Assembly: GCA_937775265.1 (NCBI GenBank)
Contig: CALKBV010000007.1
Coordinates: 186,001-250,000, forward strand
DNA: 64,000 nt
Direction: 5' to 3'
DNA from: an uncultured Pseudomonadales bacterium
GTDB taxonomy: Bacteria > Pseudomonadota > Gammaproteobacteria > Pseudomonadales > Azotimanducaceae
The notes under the pieces are model-generated. The model was given only the letters and a program-made list of their open reading frames with translations. It did not search any database and was not told the origin of the DNA. Below are positions 1 to 8,469 of the stretch, piece after piece (the stretch's first letter is position 1; each line of letters begins with the position of its first letter). Made by a program: the position numbers and the translations under genes.

Positions 1-178
1 GTTCAAGGAAGTCCATGCCATAGCTGACCGCAGCCGGGTGCAGCAGATAAGCTGAAACAGTGACCCCGGGAACAAGACCACCTTTAAACCCAAAATCCTT
101 CGCAACCTTGTCACCATGAATTTCATTCTTGGAATGTGGTACCTGATTATAGGCCGTGCCTTTCCAATCTTGCGCCAT
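1..178 (-). CDS. MaoC-like hotdog-fold dehydratase, N-terminal part
   Basis: Only the first 59 codons are inside the window; the gene runs off the left edge. The reading begins MAQDWKGTAYNQ and continues through a KNEIHGDKVAKDFGF stretch and GGLVPGVTVSAYLLHP, the Gly-Leu-Val-Pro-Gly pattern typical of the N-terminal strand-helix part of MaoC-like and related hotdog acyl dehydratases or thioesterases. The start is the ATG at 178-176, preceded by a GGAGAG ribosome binding site. It is divergent from ilvD with about 110 bases between the two starts. Substrate and exact subfamily cannot be told from this fragment. Confidence 0.6.
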   Translation of the reverse strand, partial: MAQDWKGTAYNQVPHSKNEIHGDKVAKDFGFKGGLVPGVTVSAYLLHPAAVSYGMDFLE

Positions 179-287
179 CGAGTTCTCTCCATTCCACTTT
201 TCGACATTCTATCTTGCAAACTTGTCGATAGCATAGCGTTGGGCAATCGTGTAATTTGCTGATCCAAACAGTCTACGAGAGCGCGCC

Positions 288-1965
288 ATGGCAAACGACA
301 AGAGCAAACGCCCCTATTCATCACTGGTAGTTGATGGCAATGAAAAAGCTGCAGCCAGGTCAATGCTGTATGCCGTCGGATTTCACAGAGGAAGACTTCG
401 GGAAGTCACAGGTGGGCATTGCCTCAACCTGGAGCAACCTGACGCCGTGTAACATGCACATTAACGAGCTGGCGGACGCGGCAGGCATGGGCGCTGACGA
501 GTCGGGCGGCAAGGCGGTGACCTTTAATACCATTACTGTTTCTGATGGTATTTCGATGGGTTCTCCCGGCATGAGGTATTCACTGGTGTCCCGTGAAGTC
601 ATTGCGGACTCTATTGAAACCGTAGTCTGCGCTGAAGGCTTCGACGGTTTCGTAGCCATCGGTGGCTGTGACAAGAATATGCCAGGCTGCGCAATAGCGA
701 TGGCCAGGATCAACCGGCCAAGTGTGTTCGTCTACGGCGGCACTATCCAACCAGGAAAAGATCGCCGAGACATCGTCTCCGTGTTCGAGGCAGTTGGCCA
801 GCATGCTGCAGGCAAAATATCCGATATCGAATTAAAAGACGTTGAATCAACATCAATCCCTGGACCGGGCTCCTGCGGCGGCATGTACACCGCCAATACC
901 ATGGCGTCAGCGATAGAAGCCCTGGGACTGTCGCTGCCTAATTCATCTGCACAGGAAGCCATTTCAGATAACAAACGAGCCGACAGCTACGCCGCGGGTG
1001 AAGCTGTCGTCCGACTGATCCAGCAAGACATCAAGCCTTCCGATATTCTTTCGATCAAATCATTCGAAAACGCGATCACCGTGGTCATTGCTCTGGAAGG
1101 GTCAACCAATGCAGTTCTGCATCTTCTTGCCATAGCCCATGCGGCAGGCATCCCACTGACCCTCGATGATTTCAGCCGGATCGGCGCACGAGTCCCTGTA
1201 CTCGCTGATATGCGACCCGCGGGACAATACTCGATGAGCGAGCTCATCGAAATCGGTGGTATTCAACCGCTGATGAAAATATTGCTGACTGAAGGTTTGC
1301 TGCACGGCGACTGCCTGACGGTTACCGGTAAGACACTGGCGGAAAACCTCGAGGACGTGAAACCCTATCCAGCGGACCAGAAAGTCATCCGCCCAATGGA
1401 TAACCCGGTAAAGAAAGACTCACACCTGGTCGTCCTGCGAGGCAATATCGCAACCGAGGGCGCCGTCGCCAAAATCACAGGCCATGAAGGCCTTCAGTTT
1501 AAAGGCACCGCAAAGTGCTTTCATGGCGAAGAAGCGGCTCTCAAAGCTATCCTTGCAGGTTTGATCGTCGCTGGAGATGTCCTGGTGATTCGCTACGAAG
1601 GTCCGCGAGGTGGGCCTGGCATGCGTGAGATGCTTTCCCCGACCAGTGCAATCAATGGTCGCGGCCTATCCGACAGCGTTGCCCTGATAACAGACGGCAG
1701 ATTCTCCGGCGGCTCCCACGGTTTCGTCATCGGCCACATTACCCCGGAAGCATTTGATGGCGGTACCATCGCGCTCATAGAGGACGGTGATACCATTACC
1801 ATCGATGCCGAAGCCAAGAGTATAGATGTTCATCTCGAAAATGCAGAACTGGAGCAACGCCGGTCATCCTGGACACAGCCCGCACCCTATGCGACCAGAG
1901 GCACGCTCGCCAAATATGCGAAGCTGGTCAGCTCAGCCTCTGAAGGCGCAGTCACCGACAAGTAG
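288..1965 (+). CDS. ilvD: Dihydroxy-acid dehydratase (IlvD family), one-base frameshift near codon 32
   Basis: IlvD dehydrates 2,3-dihydroxy acids to 2-keto acids in valine and isoleucine synthesis, using an Fe-S cluster. The protein shows the cluster-binding [10 protein letters not shown] and [14 protein letters not shown] motifs and the C-terminal [15 protein letters not shown] motif. The longest open frame begins at 331 or later, but its first residues are not IlvD-like. The true N-terminus, [17 protein letters not shown] to ARSMLYAVG, is in another frame from the ATG at 288. The frames join at TTT 381-383: removing one T gives [18 protein letters not shown] and a protein of about 558 residues, the normal family length. 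As written, full-length protein cannot be made. tcuA follows 12 bases downstream, so co-transcription is likely. The wider IlvD/Edd family also dehydrates sugar acids, but these motifs fit IlvD best. Confidence 0.88.
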
Positions 1966-1977
1966 CAACCACCTGCA

Positions 1978-3370
1978 ATGACATCAATAGCCCACTTTGA
2001 TGTCATTGTCCTTGGCGGTGGCCAGGCTGGCCTTACCGCCGCGATTACCGCTGCCGAAAATGGTGCAACCGTTTGTATTCTAGAAATTGCACCCAGGGCG
2101 CTACGCGGTGGAAATACCCGGCACACCCGAAACCTGCGCCCAATGCACGAATCAGGCGCCTTCCCCATGGAGGGAGCCTATGGATTCGATGAGTACCTTG
2201 ATGACCTGTTACGGGTCACCGACGGTGATACTGATCACGCGCTGGCCGAACTCACCATCCGGGAATCTGAACACTCTATAGCGTGGCTGCAAGACCACGG
2301 TGTCGCCTTCCAGCCACCATTGTCCGGCACACTCCACCTGGGCCGTACCAACGCTTTTTTCCTTGGGGGTGGCAAGGCCCTCGTCAACTCCCTTTACCGG
2401 GTCGCTGCCAACCTTGGCGTACATACGATTTATGAAGCAACGGACATCGCCCTCAATATTTCAGGCGACCGTTTTATCGACCTCACCTATCAACAGGCAA
2501 ATAACACACACTGTCTCTCAGGCCATTCCTCTGGTTGCCGCCGCGGGTGGCTTTGAAGCGAACCTTGATTGGCTTGAAGAGGCCTGGGGACCCGCAGCCA
2601 GAAATTTCCTGGTGCGTGGCACCCCCTACAACAAAGGCAACATCCTGCGTCAACTGCTTGACGCAAAATTCAAACAGGTTGGCGATCCAGGCCAGTGCCA
2701 TGCCGTCGCCATCGATGGACGGGCGCCGGCATATGACGGCGGTATCGTTAGCCGGGTCGATTCAGTTCCCCTGGGTATTGTTGTTAACAACGAGGGTAAA
2801 AGATTCTTTGATGAAGGTGAGGATTTTTGGCCGAAGCGCTATGCCATCTGGGGCAGGTTGATTGCAGCCCAGCCCGACCAAATTGGGTATGCCATCACAG
2901 ACGCCAAAGCCGACGGCCTCTTTATGCCCACAGTACTACCAGCCCTAAAATCGACAACGATCGACGACCTCGCAAGACAGATCGATATTCCGGCCGATTC
3001 ACTCCTGAAAACCATTAACGAATTCAACTCGGCGATAGTTTCGGGCTCATTCGATCACCAGGCTCTTGACGGATGCCTCACTGAGGGATTACCCATTAAT
3101 AAAAGCCATTGGGCCAGGCAGATAGATACACCGCCTTATAGCGCCTACCCTTTAAGACCCGGTATAACCTTTACCTACCTCGGTGTGGCCGTAGACGATC
3201 GGGCACGGGTGCAAGTCGAACGCGGCAATCCCAGCGAGAATATTTTCGCTGCGGGAGAGATGATGGCGGGTAATATCCTGGGCCGCGGATACCTGGCAGG
3301 TATCGGTATGACAATCGGCATTGTTTTCGGCCGTATTGCCGGGCGGGAGGCAGCCAGACATGCCAGTTAA
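1978..3370 (+). CDS. tcuA: Tricarballylate dehydrogenase TcuA (FAD), frameshifted
   Basis: TcuA is an FAD enzyme of the fumarate reductase/succinate dehydrogenase flavoprotein family that oxidises tricarballylate to cis-aconitate. The N-terminal part (1978 to about 2520) has the dinucleotide-binding VIVLGGGQAGLTAA and the TRHTRNLRPMHE segment. The C-terminal part, in the next frame, resumes at VAAAGGFEANLDWLEEAWG and contains GKRFFDEGEDFWPKRYAIWG and the terminal FAD-binding AAGEMMAGNILGRGYLAG. The two halves are colinear with one family member of about 464 residues. The frame changes by one extra base between about 2500 and 2525, in an ACACAC run. tcuB overlaps the 3' end. No tcuC transporter or tcuR regulator is visible, so the true substrate could be another tricarboxylate. 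Confidence 0.85.
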
Positions 3371-4445
3371 CGAAACGACCACTGAAGCAATCAGGGTCAT
3401 GACCATCTGCAACGCATGTCGCTATTGCGAAGGGCATTGCGCGGTTTTTCCAGCCATGGAGCGACAAACAGAATTCACGCAAAACAATATCGAGTTCCTC
3501 TCCAACCTTTGCCATCAATGTGGCGCCTGCTACCAGCACTGCCAGTACGCAGATCCACATGAATTCAACGTCAACGTACCGGCGGTTTTCGAACAGGCGC
3601 GTCGTGAAAGCTATACACAGTTCCTTTGGCCTGCATTTATGCAGCCGGCAGTACTAAACGGCAGCAAGTTTATGGCGACCAGCCTGCTGGTTTCCATCAG
3701 CCTATTTTTAGTGGCCGTGGCCGGGCAGTCTGGCATGTCACAAATCCTTGCTCCCCAGGTTAACTTCTACAACTTGATGCCTCATTCCGTGATGGCGAGC
3801 ATTTTTTCATTTTCGGCCGTGGTGGTTGTTATTAGCTGGTGGATGACCCTGCGCGGGTACTGGCATTCCATTTCATTGCCGAGTCCCTGGTCTATCGGGA
3901 TGGCGAGCTATAGCGCCGCTATCGCCAGTGCGCTAACGCTAAAAAACCTTGATGGTGGGCATGGCAGCGGCTGTTATGAATCCGGGGAATCACCTTCGTT
4001 ATGGAAACGGCGCTATCACCATATCGTTTTGATCGGTTTCTTTCTCTGTTTCTCCGCGACCCTGGTCGGAACTTTTTATCATTACGGCCTCAATGTTCCA
4101 GCCCCTTATAGCTGGCTGACTGCGCCAAAAATACTCGGGATGACTGGCGGGATCATGTTGTTGGTGGGGTGTGTGGGCCTGTTCAGGATAAAGCAAACAA
4201 CTGATCAACGCTTGGTCTCAAATGACAATGGCTATGGTATGAGCCTGACAGTGCTCCTGTTTCTTACCAGTCTTACAGGCCTCGGTTTACCCATCGCCAA
4301 AGGAACCGGGGCACTGGGATTGTTGCTGGCAGTACATCTGGGCTGCGTTCTTGCACTATTCCTGAACTTCGCCTGGGGAAAATTTACCCATGGATTCTTC
4401 CGGCTCATTGCCCTGGTTGCCGACGAGCACCAGAAAACGCAATAA
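3360..4445 (+). CDS. tcuB: Tricarballylate utilisation protein TcuB (4Fe-4S, membrane)
   Basis: TcuB re-oxidises the reduced flavin of TcuA and passes electrons to the membrane. The N-terminal 70 residues hold two ferredoxin-type clusters, CNACRYCEGHC and CHQCGACYQHC. About six hydrophobic membrane segments follow, including LLVSISLFLVAVAG, VIVLIGFFLCFSATL-type and LTVLLFLTSLTGLGL-type stretches. The start chosen is the ATG at 3360, which overlaps the tcuA stop by 11 bases; an in-frame start further up at 3321 would only add antisense-like residues. The frame is intact, unlike that of tcuA. The length (361 residues) is normal for the family. Confidence 0.88.
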   Translation: MPVNETTTEAIRVMTICNACRYCEGHCAVFPAMERQTEFTQNNIEFLSNLCHQCGACYQHCQYADPHEFNVNVPAVFEQARRESYTQFLWPAFMQPAVLNGSKFMATSLLVSISLFLVAVAGQSGMSQILAPQVNFYNLMPHSVMASIFSFSAVVVVISWWMTLRGYWHSISLPSPWSIGMASYSAAIASALTLKNLDGGHGSGCYESGESPSLWKRRYHHIVLIGFFLCFSATLVGTFYHYGLNVPAPYSWLTAPKILGMTGGIMLLVGCVGLFRIKQTTDQRLVSNDNGYGMSLTVLLFLTSLTGLGLPIAKGTGALGLLLAVHLGCVLALFLNFAWGKFTHGFFRLIALVADEHQKTQ

Positions 4446-4637
4446 AACAACAGTGTTCTGACCTCAATCGACTCCCTGGACGGTGCTCAGGTCCATGGGA
4501 CACCGAATAGATCTCTCCGCTGCGGTCCGGATAGAGCAGACCTGTCTCCACAAAATCCGCCTGCGGCATACCGGACACACAACTGACAGCCAGAGGTGAA
4601 CGCTTCACTGGTCCCGTGATGGACTTTCAACCATCGA

Positions 4638-5378
4638 TCACACTTCAATCCCTCCGGTTTCAGGTGCCTGCCTGGCACGCTGGTTATAGAGCAGCGCACG
4701 AAGTTTGACGCCTTCTTCCCGGGTTATTTTGGAAAAATCATTTTGCAGTTCTGATCCCGCGGCCATGCCCCTTTGTACCGCAGGGCGATCACCCAGCTCT
4801 TCGAACCATCGTTTGAAATACTTGAACTCACTGATGTCCTGGCCCTGGCCTTCCCAATTAATGGTCCATGGATAGCAGATCATGTCAGCGATCGTATACT
4901 CGTCACCGCATAGGTAGCGCTGGTTATACAGCTGGTTATTCAACACGCCATAAAATCGATTGACCTCATCAGTAAAACGGGTCACCGCATAGGACTGGTC
5001 CCCCTGGTCGTCGGCGAGCCTGCGAAAGTGGCCACACTCACCGGTTTTGGGACCCTGATTTGCCATTTGCCACATCACCCACTGCATGACGTTGTATTTT
5101 CCGCGAGCATCAGCAGGCATGAACTGGCCTGTCTTTTCAGCGATATAGAGCATGATCGCGCCAGACTCAAATACCGAGAGCGGTCCCTGTCCATCTTCGG
5201 GATCATGATCCACCAGGGTAGGCATTCTGTTGTTGGGGTTAATCGAAAGGAAATGCTCAGTGAACTGGTCGCCCTTACCGATATTGCATTCAACCAGGTT
5301 GTACTCGATGCCACATTCTTCCAGTTGGATGGTGACTTTCTTGCCATTTGGTGTGGGCCAGTAGTGTAAGTCCAGCAT
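4638..5378 (-). CDS. Glutathione S-transferase family protein (YfcG/YghU-like)
   Basis: The protein is about 246 residues. A thioredoxin-like N-terminal domain begins MLDLHYWPTPNGKKVTIQLEE and contains the cis-proline MPTLVDHD and the FESGAIMLYIAEKTG segment that binds the glutamyl part of glutathione. An all-helical C-terminal domain follows, with QRYLCGDEYTIADMICYPW as the N-capping region. The layout matches YfcG and YghU disulfide-bond oxidoreductases, which use glutathione. The ATG at 5378 is chosen because AAGG lies just upstream; the longer frame starts at a TTG. It is transcribed toward tcuB and stands alone. The substrate is unknown. Confidence 0.85.
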   Translation of the reverse strand: MLDLHYWPTPNGKKVTIQLEECGIEYNLVECNIGKGDQFTEHFLSINPNNRMPTLVDHDPEDGQGPLSVFESGAIMLYIAEKTGQFMPADARGKYNVMQWVMWQMANQGPKTGECGHFRRLADDQGDQSYAVTRFTDEVNRFYGVLNNQLYNQRYLCGDEYTIADMICYPWTINWEGQGQDISEFKYFKRWFEELGDRPAVQRGMAAGSELQNDFSKITREEGVKLRALLYNQRARQAPETGGIEV

Positions 5379-5689
5379 ATTGGTTACCTTCAACTTGTTA
5401 CAAGAAGCCTAGTTTGCCCATTGGCGACCCTGTTGGGAAATCGCTCTGCTAAATAGACCCCCGGCACATTTCGAACAAATCAATTTGCTGACAACCCACC
5501 AAAGAAATCACCCTGATTCCTAATAGGGCGCTTCCTGAGCGGAAGTGGCCAAATTGCTCACTGGTTCGCCAATTTCACCAAGCGAAGAATATGTAATCCA
5601 ATTAATTCAATAACTTATAATCCGGCACGAAACTTGTAGTACAACCATACAAAGGAGAACTGCCAATCATTGAGTTAATACTTCACGTA
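5379..5689. other. Intergenic region between divergent genes
   Basis: This region separates the GST gene (minus) and the small membrane protein (plus). A TATAAT at 5616-5621 could be a -10 element for the plus-strand gene, but I see no good -35. An AAGGAG ribosome binding site lies at about 5651-5656. No open frame or repeat worth naming was seen. Confidence 0.4.
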
Positions 5690-6001
5690 ATGTGTCTGGG
5701 CGCTGCAATTCTGTTTATTTCCCGAACCCTGCCGGGCATGCATGTCGACTCTTACGGCACATCTGTCATGGTTGCTATCGTTTATGGACTGATCAACGTA
5801 ACCCTTGGCTTTATGCTCAAACTGCTCGGGCTACCATTTATCATCATCACGCTGGGGGTCTTCCTGATCATCATCAATGCCTTTCTGTTATGGATTACCG
5901 ACCGGCTATTAGAAGATTTCGAGATTGAAGATATCGGAACAACATTCATCGCGGCATTGCTGATCACAATCACAGACACCATACTGGCAATCGTCTTTTG
6001 A
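5690..6001 (+). CDS. Small four-helix membrane protein, phage holin family 4 / YvlD-like
   Basis: About 103 residues with three to four hydrophobic segments: AAILFISRTLPGM, VMVAIVYGLINVTLGFMLKLLG, FIIITLGVFLIIINAFLLW and FIAALLITITDTILAIVF. The Leu-Pro-Gly after helix 1 and the GLPFIIITLGVFLIIINA core are typical of the PF04020 family, whose role is not well known despite the holin name. The only ATG is at 5690, but that cuts into helix 1. The AAGGAG site at about 5651-5656 points to translation starting further up, where the frame reads ATC-ATT-GAG-TTA-ATA at 5666-5680 with no ATG, GTG or TTG. An ATC/ATT/CTG start or a base error are both possible. Confidence 0.75.
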   Translation: MCLGAAILFISRTLPGMHVDSYGTSVMVAIVYGLINVTLGFMLKLLGLPFIIITLGVFLIIINAFLLWITDRLLEDFEIEDIGTTFIAALLITITDTILAIVF

Positions 6002-6080
6002 ACAGCCGGGCGTGAGCACAATGACTGGTGCGGGCACGATGCCTGGTGTTCGTTAATTTTGATGGAATGACAGTAAACCG

Positions 6081-6977
6081 ATGAGCGCAGAAATCAGAGC
6101 GGCTATGGGCTGGAAGCAGGTGTTGGTGCTCGCAAACAGTGAAGTCGAGCTGCTGATTACGCTCGACGTCGGGCCACGAATCATCTCCTACCGCCGCCAC
6201 GGTGGACTGAACGTATTCAAAACCTTTGATGATCAACTGGGGAAATTCGGAGAAGCAGACTGGCAGATCAGGGGCGGTCATCGCCTCTGGGTAGCCCCGG
6301 AGACCCCCTCATCCTACTTCCCGGACAACCAACCGGTATCGTTCACTATCATGGGTGAAAACCATGTCTGCCTGCGCACACCCGCGGAAGCTGAAAGCGG
6401 AATCGAGAAAGAAATTGAAATCATTCTCGATGAAACAACGTCCAGCGTTGCGCTCAATCACAGCATAACAGCCGCCAGAACCATGAGCTCCGGCATCGCC
6501 CCCTGGGGTCTGACGGTATTCAAACCGGGTGGCAAAGCCGTTATACCAATGCCGCGCAGAAGCCTGCATCCAAACGATCTGCCGCCAACCGAAAAGGATC
6601 CCAGCCGTAACGCCGACCTGGACTTACTTCCAAATCGAAACATGTCTTTGTGGGCGTACACTGAACTACGCGATCCCCGTTTTAACTGGTGTGAGGATCG
6701 ATTGGAAATCAGCCAGGACGTCAATAAGCCTTCCACCAAGCTCGGTTTCCTGCACCAGATGCAAACGGCACACTACGAAGTTGACGGTTACCGGTTCTCA
6801 AAAACAATAGACTATCGTCAAGATGCAACCTATCCGGATGGCAACTGCAACCTCGAAATCTTTACTGACGGAGCGATGCTTGAACTGGAAAGCCTCGGCC
6901 CCCTCGTCACATTGAACAAAGGCGAGCGAATCGTACACACAGAAAACTGGTCACTCAATCGCATCGGAGAGTCTTAA
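6081..6977 (+). CDS. DUF4380-like protein (galactose mutarotase-type fold)
   Basis: A soluble protein of 298 residues with no signal peptide. It is rich in beta-strand-like segments, with TLDVGPRIISYRRHGGLNVF near the N-terminus, GGHRLWVAPET in the middle and the C-terminal EIFTDGAMLELESLGP and LNKGERIVHTENWSL. These features resemble DUF4380 and galactose-mutarotase-like proteins, where the aligned regions line a sugar-binding cleft. No catalytic role can be given. The start is the ATG at 6081. The gene ends just before a large hairpin and is convergent with the next gene. Confidence 0.6.
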   Translation: MSAEIRAAMGWKQVLVLANSEVELLITLDVGPRIISYRRHGGLNVFKTFDDQLGKFGEADWQIRGGHRLWVAPETPSSYFPDNQPVSFTIMGENHVCLRTPAEAESGIEKEIEIILDETTSSVALNHSITAARTMSSGIAPWGLTVFKPGGKAVIPMPRRSLHPNDLPPTEKDPSRNADLDLLPNRNMSLWAYTELRDPRFNWCEDRLEISQDVNKPSTKLGFLHQMQTAHYEVDGYRFSKTIDYRQDATYPDGNCNLEIFTDGAMLELESLGPLVTLNKGERIVHTENWSLNRIGES

Positions 6978-6997
6978 AGCGTTTTAAAGGAGACAGG

Positions 6998-7056
6998 TTA
7001 AAGGGGACGGAGGGGATTAAACTCCTCTCCCCTTTAATCCCCTCCGTCCCCTTTAA
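6998..7056. repeat. Perfect 24-bp inverted repeat between convergent genes
   Basis: The arms at 6998-7021 and 7033-7056 (core GGGGACGGAGGGGATTAAA) are exactly complementary, with an 11-base pyrimidine loop. It lies between the stop of the DUF4380-like gene and the stop of the NTF2-like gene at 7058, so it can act as a bidirectional terminator or transcript-protecting hairpin. A related hairpin at 17589-17627, also between convergent stops, suggests a dispersed REP-like family. No RAYT transposase is in the window. Confidence 0.85.
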
Positions 7057-7057
7057 A

Positions 7058-7513
7058 CTACTGCCAGGTGTGGCGCCAAATGCGAAACTCACCAGATTGA
7101 TTCTTTCTCAGCACATCGAAGTACCTTGCTTCCGTACGAGATGCCGTCAGTGCTCCTGCCTCTGTAATACCTTGAGCCGGATTTTTAAGCTCAAGGTGAA
7201 TCACATATTCATATTCGGCTACCGCGATATCATCCAAAATTTCCACCCTGGGCGGGGTAATAACTTCTATTCTATAAGTCGCCGCGTCAAACACAGGCGT
7301 CAAAAACTGCGCATAATGGGCTGCGCCCTCAATCACGTCGGCGCCCGGCGGGATTAATCTGACATCCGGGTCCAAAACAGCAACATACGAAGGAATATCC
7401 GCCGTTGCGACCGCTTCACGCCATTGCTCGTAAAGCCTTTCAATCTGTTTTACTTCATCTGCACCCGCCTGAAGACCAAGCATAGAGATACATAGGACCA
7501 GAAAATACTTCAT
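7058..7513 (-). CDS. Secreted NTF2-like (SnoaL/DUF4440-type) protein
   Basis: 151 residues. The first 18 (MKYFLVLCISMLGLQAGA) form a signal peptide with likely cleavage after AGA, so the protein acts in the periplasm. The rest has the pattern of a small cone-shaped NTF2-like domain: an N-terminal helix (QIERLYEQWREAVATAD), YVAVLDPDVRLIPPGADVIEG, and strands ending FDVLRKNQSGEFRIWRHTWQ. Such domains bind or convert small ligands, but none is predictable here. It lies 13 bases downstream of the enoyl-CoA hydratase on the same strand and is probably co-transcribed. Confidence 0.7.
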   Translation of the reverse strand: MKYFLVLCISMLGLQAGADEVKQIERLYEQWREAVATADIPSYVAVLDPDVRLIPPGADVIEGAAHYAQFLTPVFDAATYRIEVITPPRVEILDDIAVAEYEYVIHLELKNPAQGITEAGALTASRTEARYFDVLRKNQSGEFRIWRHTWQ

Positions 7514-7526
7514 AACTTAACTCCAA

Positions 7527-8339
7527 CTACGGGTGAAATTTTGGCGTCCGTTTTTCCATAAACGCACTGATTGCTTCTTTTGCCTCAGCGGATCCAGCAC
7601 TCTCGATCAACTGCTGAGCCTCAAGCAACAGACTAGCCTTCAAACCCTGACTAACGCCCTGATTGAGGTTTATCTTCATGCGCGTAAGAGTAGCAGATGG
7701 CCCATTGGCAATCTCCCGGGCATAGGTAAAAGCATCGTCGCGAAAGGTTTCCTCAGGAAAGACCTGGTTAAAAAGACCCAGCCTTTCGCCTTCTTCAGCA
7801 CTTACCCGCCTCGCTGTATAGAATAATTCCTTGGCTTTCGACAACCCAATCAGTCGTGGGAGGAACCAACTGGCCCCATAATCACCGGAAAGACCAACAT
7901 TCTTAAACGCAGTAGTGATAAAGGCATTGCTCGAGGCGACCCTGAGGTCACAGGCCAGTGCAATCGACAATCCAGCACCCGCAGCTGCGCCAGGCAACGC
8001 GGCAACAGTGACTTTGCTGAGCTCATGAATCCGCAGGGTCAACGTTTCCTGCTTTTGGAGCAATTCTGCGACACGTTCATCTCGAGATTTGGGCGTTCCA
8101 CCACCCCCCATGCCACTGACATCACCACCTGAACAGAACGCGTCCCCTGCCCCGGTGATCATCACGCAACCTACACGTTCGTCATCCGCAAGGACCAGCA
8201 ACACAGACCGCAACGCAGGAGTCAGGACATCGCCAAGGGCATTTCTTTTGTGTGGTTTATTTAGGGTAACCACCGCGACCCTGTCTTCAATACGACAGAG
8301 AAGTTCCTCTGTGCCTGTATCAATATCAATCATTTTCAT
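7527..8339 (-). CDS. Enoyl-CoA hydratase/isomerase family protein
   Basis: About 270 residues of the crotonase fold. VAVVTLNKPHKRNALGD is the conserved first strand, GDAFCSGGDVSGMGG the oxyanion-hole region, and AGLSIALACDLRVAS the second oxyanion block. The position of the second catalytic Glu of true hydratases is occupied by FKNVGLSGDYGASWFLPRLIG, which carries Asp/Gly instead, so isomerase or another crotonase activity is possible. The ATG at 8339 (or 8333) is chosen because upstream in-frame residues are Cys/Arg-rich and unlike the family. The gene is divergent from pepF. Confidence 0.85.
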   Translation of the reverse strand: MKMIDIDTGTEELLCRIEDRVAVVTLNKPHKRNALGDVLTPALRSVLLVLADDERVGCVMITGAGDAFCSGGDVSGMGGGGTPKSRDERVAELLQKQETLTLRIHELSKVTVAALPGAAAGAGLSIALACDLRVASSNAFITTAFKNVGLSGDYGASWFLPRLIGLSKAKELFYTARRVSAEEGERLGLFNQVFPEETFRDDAFTYAREIANGPSATLTRMKINLNQGVSQGLKASLLLEAQQLIESAGSAEAKEAISAFMEKRTPKFHP

Positions 8340-8469
8340 CTCACAGAACCTGAAAACCAACGCAAGGCAATTTCTTCGCCCACCACTTTCGGTTAGCATC
8401 ACACACCGATTGCCGTCCCGCAAATCGTCCGTTTAAGTGACTTCATCAAGAAAAGGCTCCTAGAACCAC

